The notes beneath the pieces were generated by a model that ran no database searches, was not told the origin of the DNA, and was given only the letters and a program-made list of their open reading frames with translations. A stretch of DNA of 64,000 nucleotides from DATEVL01 sp035281845 (GTDB lineage Bacteria > Chloroflexota > Anaerolineae > Anaerolineales > E44-bin32), in NCBI GenBank assembly GCA_035281845.1, contig DATEVL010000150.1, positions 1 to 64,000 on the forward strand. Direction: 5' to 3'. Each line of letters opens with the position of its first letter. Position 1 is the first letter of the stretch. Below, piece by piece: positions 15,928-22,451 of this stretch. The position numbers and the translations under genes are program-made.

Positions 15928-16227
15928 ATGCTCCTGGGAAAAGTCGTCGGGACGTTGGTGGCGACGCGCAAGGAGCCGAGCCTGGACGGGATCAAGTTCC
16001 TCGTCCTGCGCCAGCTCGACATCGATGCCTCGGAGGCGCGCGGTTACCGCGTGGCCGCCGACGCCGTCGGCGCCGGGTTGGGGGAGGTGGTGCTCTACGC
16101 CACCGGGAGCTCGGCGCGCATGACGCGTATCACCGACCAGCGCCCATGTGACGGGGTGATCATGGCCATCGTCGACCAGCTCGAAGTCGACGGCGAAGTC
16201 AAGTACGACAAGTCGGAGAGCGGATGA
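15928..16227 (+). CDS. BMC-P pentameric vertex protein (EutN/CcmL family), copy 1
   Basis: 99 residues. The start is ATG 15928 with AAAGGAGA just upstream. The EutN/CcmL pattern is complete: MLLGKVVGTLVATRKEPSLD, KFLVLRQLDI, VAADAVGAGLGEVVLYATGS and the C-terminal DGVIMAIVDQLEV strand. It is very like Haliangium HO_5814 as I recall it. Pentamers of this family cap the twelve vertices of the shell. Its stop codon overlaps the aldehyde dehydrogenase start in an ATGATGG arrangement, so the two are translationally coupled. Confidence 0.95.
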   Translation: MLLGKVVGTLVATRKEPSLDGIKFLVLRQLDIDASEARGYRVAADAVGAGLGEVVLYATGSSARMTRITDQRPCDGVIMAIVDQLEVDGEVKYDKSESG

Positions 16228-17714
16228 TGGCCAACGATCGGGGACCCCTCGTGCTCGACGACGCCCGGATCGACGCCATCATCGAGCAGGTGATGAGCGA
16301 GCTGCGTCAGGGTGAGCGGGTGCGCCACGGGACACCACCTGAGGCGGCCGGCCTCACCGCTCCGCCGGCCACCCCTTCGCTGCGCCACGCCGACAACCTC
16401 TATCCGACCGTCGATGCGGCGGTGGCTGCGGCTCGCCAGGCCTTCCTCCAGCTCAAAGAAATGCCGCTGGCGCTGCGCGAGCAGATGGTGGCCCACCTGC
16501 GCCGGGCGGGGCGAGAAAACGCCCAGGTGCTGGCGCTCGAGGCCGTGCAGGAAACCGGGATGGGGCGGTACGAGGACAAGATCCAGAAGAACCTGCTCAA
16601 CGCCAATAAGACCGCCGGCACGGAAGTCTTGACTCCCACCGTCTGGACCGGCGATGGCGGGATGTCTCTGGTCGAGTACGCCCCCTATGGGGTGATCGGC
16701 GCGATCGTCCCCAGCACCAATCCGACGGCGACGGTCATTTGCAACGCCATCGCCATGATCTCGGCCGGCAACGCCGTGGTCTTCAACGCGCATCCCGGGG
16801 CCAAACGCTGCAGCAATCTGACGGTTCAGGTCCTCCACGATGCCATCGTCGAGGCCGGGGGGCCGGCCAATCTCCTCGTGGCCGTGGCCGAACCTACGAT
16901 CGAGACGGCGCAAGAGATCATGCGCCATAAGGACGTACGGCTGTTGACGGTGACCGGGGGGATTGGTGTCGTGCGCGAGGCGATGAAGAGCGGCAAGCGG
17001 GCGATCTGTGCCGGGCCGGGGAACCCGCCGGTCGTGGTGGACGAATCGGCGGATCTGGAGCAGGCCGGGCGCGACGTTGTGATCGGCGCTTCGTTCGACA
17101 ACAACATCACCTGCACCGACGAGAAGGAAGTCTTTGCCGTCGCCTCGATCGCCGATGAGCTCAAGCGCCAAATGATCCGCCACGGCGCGTACGAGATCGA
17201 TGGCGGGCAGGCCGAGCGCCTGATGAAATCCATATTCACCGAGGTGCCGCCGCGCGGCCAGCACGGGACGATGAACAAGGCGTTCATCGGCAAGAACGCC
17301 AACGTCATCCTGCACGAGATCGGCATCGAGGTCGGCGACGAGGTGCGCTTGGTCCTGGTCGAAGTCGAAGCCGACCATCCGCTCGTGCTCTCGGAGCAGA
17401 TGATGCCGGTCTTCCCGTTGGTGCGGGTGCGGGATGCCGATGAAGGGATCGACCTGGCGAAGAAGGTCGAGCACGGATTTCGCCACACGGCGGTCATGCA
17501 CTCCAAGAACCTGGATCATCTCAGCCGCATGGCCCGGGTGATGGACTGCAGCATCTTCGTCAAGAACGGACCGTCGCTGGCCGGGCTGGGCTACGGAGGG
17601 GAGGGCTTTTGCTCTTACACCATCGCCAGTCCTACCGGAGAAGGATTGACCAACCCGGTGAGCTTCAGCCGCCTGCGCCGTTGCACGCTGAAGGATGCGT
17701 TCCGCATCGTGTAG
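16224..17714 (+). CDS. CoA-acylating aldehyde dehydrogenase of BMC type (PduP/EutE-like)
   Basis: 496 residues. Residues 11-27 (LDDARIDAIIEQVMSEL) are an amphipathic encapsulation-type helix, followed by a Pro/Ala-rich linker. The ALDH domain begins at about 55. It has the cofactor loop GAIVPSTNPTATVICNA, LLTVTGGIGVV, and the nucleophile Cys297 in FDNNITCTDEKE. In PduP and EutE this Cys forms a thioacyl intermediate that is passed to CoA, giving acyl-CoA and NADH. With DERA next door the expected substrate is acetaldehyde, giving acetyl-CoA. The length and the N-terminal tail match lumen-targeted members. The gene is coupled to the upstream BMC-P and followed by a BMC-T. Confidence 0.94.
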   Translation: MMANDRGPLVLDDARIDAIIEQVMSELRQGERVRHGTPPEAAGLTAPPATPSLRHADNLYPTVDAAVAAARQAFLQLKEMPLALREQMVAHLRRAGRENAQVLALEAVQETGMGRYEDKIQKNLLNANKTAGTEVLTPTVWTGDGGMSLVEYAPYGVIGAIVPSTNPTATVICNAIAMISAGNAVVFNAHPGAKRCSNLTVQVLHDAIVEAGGPANLLVAVAEPTIETAQEIMRHKDVRLLTVTGGIGVVREAMKSGKRAICAGPGNPPVVVDESADLEQAGRDVVIGASFDNNITCTDEKEVFAVASIADELKRQMIRHGAYEIDGGQAERLMKSIFTEVPPRGQHGTMNKAFIGKNANVILHEIGIEVGDEVRLVLVEVEADHPLVLSEQMMPVFPLVRVRDADEGIDLAKKVEHGFRHTAVMHSKNLDHLSRMARVMDCSIFVKNGPSLAGLGYGGEGFCSYTIASPTGEGLTNPVSFSRLRRCTLKDAFRIV

Positions 17715-17738
17715 GCGGAGGAATCAGGTGGAAACCGC

Positions 17739-18329
17739 GTGATCGAGCCCGCCCTCGCCCTGATCGAATACAGCAGCATCGCCGTCGGGATTCAGGCGGC
17801 CGACGCCGTGGCCAAGAAGGCGCCGATCCGCGTGCTCAAGGCGGGGACGATCCAGCCAGGGAAGTTCCTGGTGCTGTTTGGCGGCCAGGTCGGCGACGTC
17901 GAGGAATCGCTGAGTGCCGGGCGGCAAGTCGGTGGCGACAGCGTCGTGGACTTCGTCTACCTGCCGCTGGTTCATCCGGAAGTGGTCGAGGCCCTCAGCG
18001 GGACGCGCCGGACGACCGCCGTGGATGCCTTGGGCGTGATTGAGACGACCAGCGTCGCCTCGACCATCCTGGCGGCGGACGCGGGGGTGAAGGGCGCCGG
18101 AGTCCACCTGGTGGAGATCCGACTGGGCGACGGCCTGGGCGGCAAGGGAATCGTCTTGTATTCGGGACTCGTGGCGGACGTGGAGACGGCGGTCGAAATC
18201 GGCGTTGGGGTTCTGCGGCGTCCCGAGCACCTGCTGCGACGTGTCGTGATCCCGCAGCTGCACCCCGAGGTGTGGACCAACGTCTCGGCCTCGACCCGCT
18301 TCCGCGAACGTGTGGTGGAGTCGAAATGA
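17739..18329 (+). CDS. BMC-T tandem-domain trimeric shell protein
   Basis: 196 residues with two BMC domains. The first has ALALIEYSSIAVGIQAADA, a FLVLFGGQVGDVEESLSAG pore/helix region and a connecting helix. The second has ALGVIETTSVASTILAADA and KGIVLYSGLVADVETAVEIG. It forms trimers that mimic hexamers. The layout is that of single-layer BMC-T proteins such as H. ochraceum HO_5812. The start GTG 17739 lies in a tight gap after the dehydrogenase; GGAGGAA at about 17717 is somewhat far upstream. The stop overlaps the next BMC-P start (ATGA). Confidence 0.92.
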   Translation: MIEPALALIEYSSIAVGIQAADAVAKKAPIRVLKAGTIQPGKFLVLFGGQVGDVEESLSAGRQVGGDSVVDFVYLPLVHPEVVEALSGTRRTTAVDALGVIETTSVASTILAADAGVKGAGVHLVEIRLGDGLGGKGIVLYSGLVADVETAVEIGVGVLRRPEHLLRRVVIPQLHPEVWTNVSASTRFRERVVESK

Positions 18330-18649
18330 AATTCGCCCGGGTGATCGGTACGGTTGTCGCCACCCAGAAGGCCGAAGGGCTGGAGGGAGTGAAGTTGCTC
18401 GTCGTCCAACCGCTCGACGAGGGGCGGGCCCCGCAGGGCGACCCGCAGATCGCCGCCGATGCCACGGCCCAGGCCGGCCCCGGCGAGCTGGTGTTCGTCG
18501 TGGCAAGCCGCGAGGCGGCGCAAGCTCTGCCGGTCATCTTCGTCCCGGTCGATCTGGCGATCACCGGGATCATCGACAAGGTCGACGATGAACGCGGCCC
18601 ACGCCGCGCCCGCCCGACCGCAGTGTGGACCGCCGGTCTAGGCGGCTAG
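18326..18649 (+). CDS. BMC-P pentameric vertex protein (EutN/CcmL family), copy 2
   Basis: 107 residues. The ATG at 18326 overlaps the BMC-T stop. EutN/CcmL signatures are MKFARVIGTVVATQKAEGLE, KLLVVQPLD, AADATAQAGPGELVFVVAS and VDLAITGIIDKVD. The C-terminus is extended by about 15 basic residues (GPRRARPTAVWTAGLGG) absent from the other two copies. The protein is diverged from copy 1. Several BMC loci carry multiple pentamer paralogues whose division of labour is not well understood. Confidence 0.92.
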   Translation: MKFARVIGTVVATQKAEGLEGVKLLVVQPLDEGRAPQGDPQIAADATAQAGPGELVFVVASREAAQALPVIFVPVDLAITGIIDKVDDERGPRRARPTAVWTAGLGG

Positions 18650-18650
18650 C

Positions 18651-18932
18651 ATGTACATCGGCAAGGTCGTCGGGACGGTCGTGGCCACGGTCAAGCTCTC
18701 GCACCTCGACCGGCGCAAGCTGCTCTTGGTGGATCAACTCGATTTGGCCGGCAACGAGACCGGCGATTACGACATCGCCGTCGATACCGTCCAGGCCGGC
18801 CCGGGCGACACCGTGCTCGTGATCGATGAAGGCAACGGGGCACGACAAGTGCTCGGGTTGGACCCGGGCGCGGTCCGGGCGGTGATCGTCGGTATCGTGG
18901 ACGAGGTGACGCTAGGCGCCGCCATAGCCTGA
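18651..18932 (+). CDS. BMC-P pentameric vertex protein (EutN/CcmL family), copy 3
   Basis: 93 residues. The ATG at 18651 is one base after the stop of copy 2. The sequence MYIGKVVGTVVATVKLSHLD, KLLLVDQLDLAGNETGDYDI, TVQAGPGDTVLVIDEGNGAR and VRAVIVGIVDEV is a canonical EutN/CcmL protein. It is the last shell gene; the operon appears to end here. No phosphotransacylase, alcohol dehydrogenase or kinase follows. A convergent tpiA begins about 220 bp downstream. Confidence 0.94.
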   Translation: MYIGKVVGTVVATVKLSHLDRRKLLLVDQLDLAGNETGDYDIAVDTVQAGPGDTVLVIDEGNGARQVLGLDPGAVRAVIVGIVDEVTLGAAIA

Positions 18933-18998
18933 GAACACGCTTTGCCTATTTCATGCCGACGAAGTCCAGCCGCACGTCCCCATGAGAGGCTCCTGTCC

Positions 18999-19093
18999 GA
19001 CCCCCACCCCGCCTTCCCCCTGCTTAGTCAATGCCTCGCGGAACCAGTTGAAGGGCAGGGGGAGGGGAGTCTTCCAAGGGGAAGGGGTGGGGC
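18999..19093. repeat. GC-rich imperfect palindrome after the BMC operon
   Basis: A CCCCACCCCGCCTTCCCCCTG arm (from about 19001) is matched by GGCAGGGGGAGGGG and GGGGAAGGGGTGGGG blocks to 19093. It could fold into a large hairpin between the convergent BMC operon and tpiA. There is no T-run, so it is not a typical intrinsic terminator. Similar palindromes lie at 11.55, 41.6 and 46.3 kb. Confidence 0.45.
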
Positions 19094-19156
19094 CAAGAAG
19101 CGATGCTGGTCTACTTGTCAAGTCGCGGGCTCCATTCGACGCTACCCAGCGCCGTC

Positions 19157-19933
19157 CTAACCGCGCTTCGCTTCGGCTGCCCGGCGGACAAGAAGGGGAA
19201 AATCGTCTTTGAGGCTGGCGCCGCCGACCAAAGCACCATCCAAGTCCGGCATAGCCATGAACGAGGCGATGTTCTCGGCCGTAACGCTGCCGCCGTAGAG
19301 GACGCGAACGGCGTCGGCCACGTCCTGGCGGAAAACATCTGCGATCGAACCGCGGATGACGAGTGAGGCGGTGCGATTGGCGTCGGCCGGCGTCGCGGCC
19401 CGGCCGGTGCCGATAGCCCAAATGGGTTCGTAGGCGATCAGGCAGACGGAAGCCTGTTCCTCCGTCAAGCCCACAAAGGCGCTTCGCACCTGCGCCCCGA
19501 CGACCTCTTGGGTCTTTCCGGTTTCATTCTGGGACTGATTCTCTCCAACACAGACGATCGGGGTCAGCCCGTGCGCCATCGCCGTCGCCACCTTGCGGCG
19601 TATGGCATCGTCGGTTTCATCCTGGCTGGCGGTGGCGCGGCGCTCGGAGTGGCCTACGATGACAAAAGAGCACAACCCTTCGAGCATCGGGGCGGCGATC
19701 TCTCCGGTGTACGCGCCCTTCGGCTCAGGGTGGACGTTCTGCGCACCGAGCCGCAGCCGCGTGCCGCGCAACGCGTCGGCGACAGCGGCAAGCGCGGTAA
19801 AGGGAGGACAAACAACGACCTCGATTCCCTCCGGCTCGCCCAGCCCCCGCCGGGTGCGGCGGATGAATTCAACTGCCTCTGCCGGACGGCCCAGGTTCAT
19901 CTTCCAGTTAGCGGCGATCAGAGGATTGCGCAT
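19157..19933 (-). CDS. tpiA: Triosephosphate isomerase
   Basis: 258 residues. The start ATG 19933 gives MRNPLIAANWKMN; the frame is open further upstream, but this is the family start. Catalytic residues are present: Lys in NWKMN, His in IVGHSERR, and Glu in AYEPIWAIGTGRAA. The phosphate loop GGSVTAEN and GALVGGASL end the barrel. It interconverts glyceraldehyde-3-phosphate and dihydroxyacetone phosphate. It is convergent with the BMC operon, whose aldolase releases glyceraldehyde-3-phosphate. The proximity is suggestive, but tpiA is also a housekeeping gene and has no shell-targeting tail. Confidence 0.95.
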   Translation of the reverse strand: MRNPLIAANWKMNLGRPAEAVEFIRRTRRGLGEPEGIEVVVCPPFTALAAVADALRGTRLRLGAQNVHPEPKGAYTGEIAAPMLEGLCSFVIVGHSERRATASQDETDDAIRRKVATAMAHGLTPIVCVGENQSQNETGKTQEVVGAQVRSAFVGLTEEQASVCLIAYEPIWAIGTGRAATPADANRTASLVIRGSIADVFRQDVADAVRVLYGGSVTAENIASFMAMPDLDGALVGGASLKDDFPLLVRRAAEAKRG

Positions 19934-19967
19934 AGCCAGAAAAGGATGAGAAGGATGAAGGCGGAGG

Positions 19968-20789
19968 TCAACCCTGCCCGTCCGCCTCGCCGACCAGGGC
20001 CAGGACGGCTTCACGCGTCAGCTTCGGCTCGCCTCGGGCCATGGCGTCGAGGGTGGCATAGGCAAGTTTGAGGGGGATCTGGTAGAGGGCGTAGAAGGCC
20101 CTGGACGGCACGGAGAGGGCGTAGGCTTCGGCGCGGCCGAGGCACTCGCGGGCATAGGCCATCACGCGTTCCGCGGTGTAGCCGGGCGGAAAGAAGTCGA
20201 TGCCTCGGGCCAGGTCATCGGATCGGTTGCGCACGATGTTGACCAGCTGCAAACCCCGACCGAACAAGACAGCGTGCGAGCGGTCGACTTGTGAGCCCTC
20301 GAAGAACGCCAGCAAATCGCACAGCAGGATCCCGACAGAACCGGCAACGCTGAAGGTGTAGCGGTCGAGGGCCTCGAGACTGTCGATACTCCAGCTCACA
20401 CCCGCCCAGTACGCCATCCGGTCGGCCATCGCCGCGATGGCTTCCCAGATCCGCGGGGCGATGGCTGCCGGGGCCAGAATCGCCCAGTCCGCCAGGTGAA
20501 GAGAGACCTCGGGAAGGGTATTCCGATAGGCGGCGAGGGCGGCGTCAATCGGCGCCCGATCGAAAGCCTCCACCGAGGTCTGGCCCTGGAAGGCCAGGCT
20601 CAGGGCGCCAAGCAGCTCGACTTTCTTCTCGTTCGAGACGTCGGGGTGGTCCTCGATTTCATCCAGGGCGCGCATGCACAGGTAGCCGGAGGCAACGGCC
20701 TCCCGCAGTCCAGCAGGCAGACGGACGACGGGTAGGTAGAATGTCCGGCTGGTCTCTCTGAGCGCGACGAGCATGTCAATCGTGGACAC
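19968..20789 (-). CDS. Squalene/phytoene synthase family protein with altered second Asp motif
   Basis: 273 residues from GTG 20789 (MSTIDMLVALRETS); ATG 20774 is an alternative. It belongs to the trans-isoprenyl head-to-head synthase family. The first metal-binding motif is YLCMRALDEIED, the LRALD-type sequence seen in squalene synthases. The second motif reads NIVRNRSDDLARGIDFFPPG, where most members have an RD-x-x-ED sequence; the leading Asp is Asn here. Normal enzymes join two farnesyl or geranylgeranyl diphosphates. It lies 34 bp upstream of tpiA on the same strand and may be co-transcribed. The substrate, and even catalytic competence, are uncertain. Confidence 0.8.
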   Translation of the reverse strand: MSTIDMLVALRETSRTFYLPVVRLPAGLREAVASGYLCMRALDEIEDHPDVSNEKKVELLGALSLAFQGQTSVEAFDRAPIDAALAAYRNTLPEVSLHLADWAILAPAAIAPRIWEAIAAMADRMAYWAGVSWSIDSLEALDRYTFSVAGSVGILLCDLLAFFEGSQVDRSHAVLFGRGLQLVNIVRNRSDDLARGIDFFPPGYTAERVMAYARECLGRAEAYALSVPSRAFYALYQIPLKLAYATLDAMARGEPKLTREAVLALVGEADGQG

Positions 20790-21437
20790 TTCCGGCTCCC
20801 TGGCGGTTCGCACCGCCGCGGCAGTGCGCAAGGACCCTATTCTTGGCGGGGGAGGGCAAGTTGTCAAGAGGAATCACGTTGTGCTGCGAAGGCCCAGGCA
20901 GGGCTTCGGGACCCCGGGGGCCGGCTCTGAGAACCAGCTTGGGCTACTCCCCGTTGGCATCCGGAGGACAGCCAGACACGAGCGATTGACTCACCTGTCC
21001 ACCCACTCGTCGTTGTGCCTGGGTCGTCGTAAGGTGTCTGTAAGGTGGTCCGCAAGGTCATCCCCCATAGACTCTACAAAGATGGGCCGGTTCGACAGGA
21101 AAGCGGCGCGCCCGCTTTCGTCGGGAGAAGGATCATGGCGAGGATGATCGGTGATGACGAGATCCAGTCGTTCCTGCACAGGAACGCTCATCACTATCCA
21201 TCGCAAATCTCGCTGATCCAGGCCGCGGTCGACTTGCTGTGGCCGGAAGGGGCGCCGACCGGTGGGGCCGAAAGGGTCGTCAGGATCTGTCTCGATGGTG
21301 CAGCACAGCGCCTATCCGGGAGCCCTCCTTCTGGGCGACTTCTGGCGGCGCCGGGCACGAGCCCGATCTAGCCCCGCCGACCTGGAGGCGCAAACTTCGG
21401 GCCCAGCGACCCATGGCTCGGGGTCGACGGTTTCACC
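20790..21437. other. Intergenic region with one doubtful small frame
   Basis: About 650 bp. A plus-strand frame 21136-21371 (MARMIGDDEIQSFLHRNAHH start, 78 codons) has a GGGAGAAGG ribosome-like site but no recognisable family, and its second half is low-complexity Ser/Gly/Pro. I would not call it a gene without homologues. Nothing else is evident. Confidence 0.35.
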
Positions 21438-21443
21438 TAGAAT
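21438..21443 (+). promoter_or_regulatory. -10-like TAGAAT before the SH3 lipoprotein gene
   Basis: TAGAAT lies 31 bases before the TTG start. The same TA(T/G)AAT box precedes several other genes here (41.75, 44.97 and 48.52 kb). No clear -35 is seen. Confidence 0.4.
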
Positions 21444-21474
21444 AGCCAACGGGCGCCGCGGGGAGGCCTCTCAG

Positions 21475-22269
21475 TTGCGCGTCACATCCGTTCTCCATAG
21501 CGCTGCGGCCAGGCTTGTCGTGTCGACGCTGTCCTTTGCCGGGTTGGCGACATTCCTCGTCGGATGCCAATCGGTCGCAGCCGCCTTCGGCCCACCGACG
21601 TCCACACCCACCGCCACGTCCACACCGACACGGACATCGACTCCGACGGCAACTGCCACCCCGACGGAGACTCCGACGCCCACGATCACCCTGACACCGA
21701 CGATCACCGATACTCCCACGATCACCCCGACGCCAACCTTCGACTTCCCCGACGTCACGGTGAGCGAACAGGCCCACTGCCGCTACGGCCCGAACAAGAA
21801 CTACCTGCACGCAGGAGATCTGTACGAGGGGGACCACGGCTTGCTCTGGAACCGCAACTCCAACGGGACCTGGCTGTGGGTGCGGTTCGACAAGCTCTGG
21901 TACGCCTGCTGGGTGGCGGCCTCGGTGGTTGATGTCGACGGCGACATCTTCAGCGTCGTCCGGATCACGACCAAGTTGCCGCATTCGGTGCTCTACGATC
22001 CACCGGACATGGTCACAGCCGTGCGGCAGGGCGATGATGTCGTCATCAGCTGGGAGCCGGTCTACATGACGGTGGACGACGACCGGGGATACTTCGTCGA
22101 GGCGACGGTCTGCCAGGGAGGCCAGCTGGTCTTCTATCCCATCGCTGTCAACGGCACGTCTGTCACCATTGAGGACGACACGTCTTGCGATGGAGAGTCG
22201 AAGGCCAAACTGTACACCGTCGAGAAACACGGCTACACCGACCCGGTTTCGGTCCCCTGGCCGGACTGA
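21475..22269 (+). CDS. Lipoprotein with Thr/Pro-rich linker and SH3-like domain
   Basis: 264 residues. Start TTG 21475 is chosen because GGGGAGG ends nine bases before it and a lipoprotein signal follows directly (hydrophobic stretch ending LVGC, the lipobox Cys at about residue 25). After this comes a linker of about 50 residues made of TPT/STP repeats, typical of Chloroflexota surface proteins. Next is a small SH3b-like region beginning AHCRYGPNKNYLHAGDLYEG and ending WYACWVAASVVDV. The C-terminal 80 residues (WEPVYMTVDDDRGYFVEATV) look like a fibronectin-type beta domain. It is predicted to be outside, anchored to the membrane. Function unknown. Confidence 0.75.
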   Translation: MRVTSVLHSAAARLVVSTLSFAGLATFLVGCQSVAAAFGPPTSTPTATSTPTRTSTPTATATPTETPTPTITLTPTITDTPTITPTPTFDFPDVTVSEQAHCRYGPNKNYLHAGDLYEGDHGLLWNRNSNGTWLWVRFDKLWYACWVAASVVDVDGDIFSVVRITTKLPHSVLYDPPDMVTAVRQGDDVVISWEPVYMTVDDDRGYFVEATVCQGGQLVFYPIAVNGTSVTIEDDTSCDGESKAKLYTVEKHGYTDPVSVPWPD

Positions 22270-22451
22270 AGGTAGTGGTCAGTGGTCAGTGGTGAGTGGT
22301 CAGTGGCGAGCGTTGCGTCGGAAGAGATCGTAGGCCGAATCGCCAATCGCCAAGTTCCAATCGCCCGCTTCCACCCCGCGGGTCGTTCGACCGCTCCGTT
22401 CTAGTCGAACGCCGATGATGCCCAGTTCTCAGTAACGAACGGGCTGGCATG
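22270..22451. repeat. Degenerate CAGTGGTC tandem tract and AATCGCCAATCGCC tract
   Basis: Positions 22274-22310 are five imperfect copies of GTGGTCA. Positions about 22340-22372 hold AATCGCCAATCGCCAAGTTC-like units. Both styles occur in other gaps of the window. This is the gap between convergent genes. Confidence 0.6.

Noticed and set aside
16095..17519. Long open frame on the minus strand opposite the aldehyde dehydrogenase
   Set aside because: It is an antisense shadow of a high-GC gene. The plus-strand frame carries all ALDH motifs; the minus frame has no family resemblance and no ribosome site.
12291..18932. Carboxysome, propanediol or ethanolamine compartment
   Set aside because: No RuBisCO, carbonic anhydrase, B12 diol dehydratase, glycyl-radical enzyme or ethanolamine lyase genes are present. 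DERA plus RpiB points to the sugar-phosphate class.
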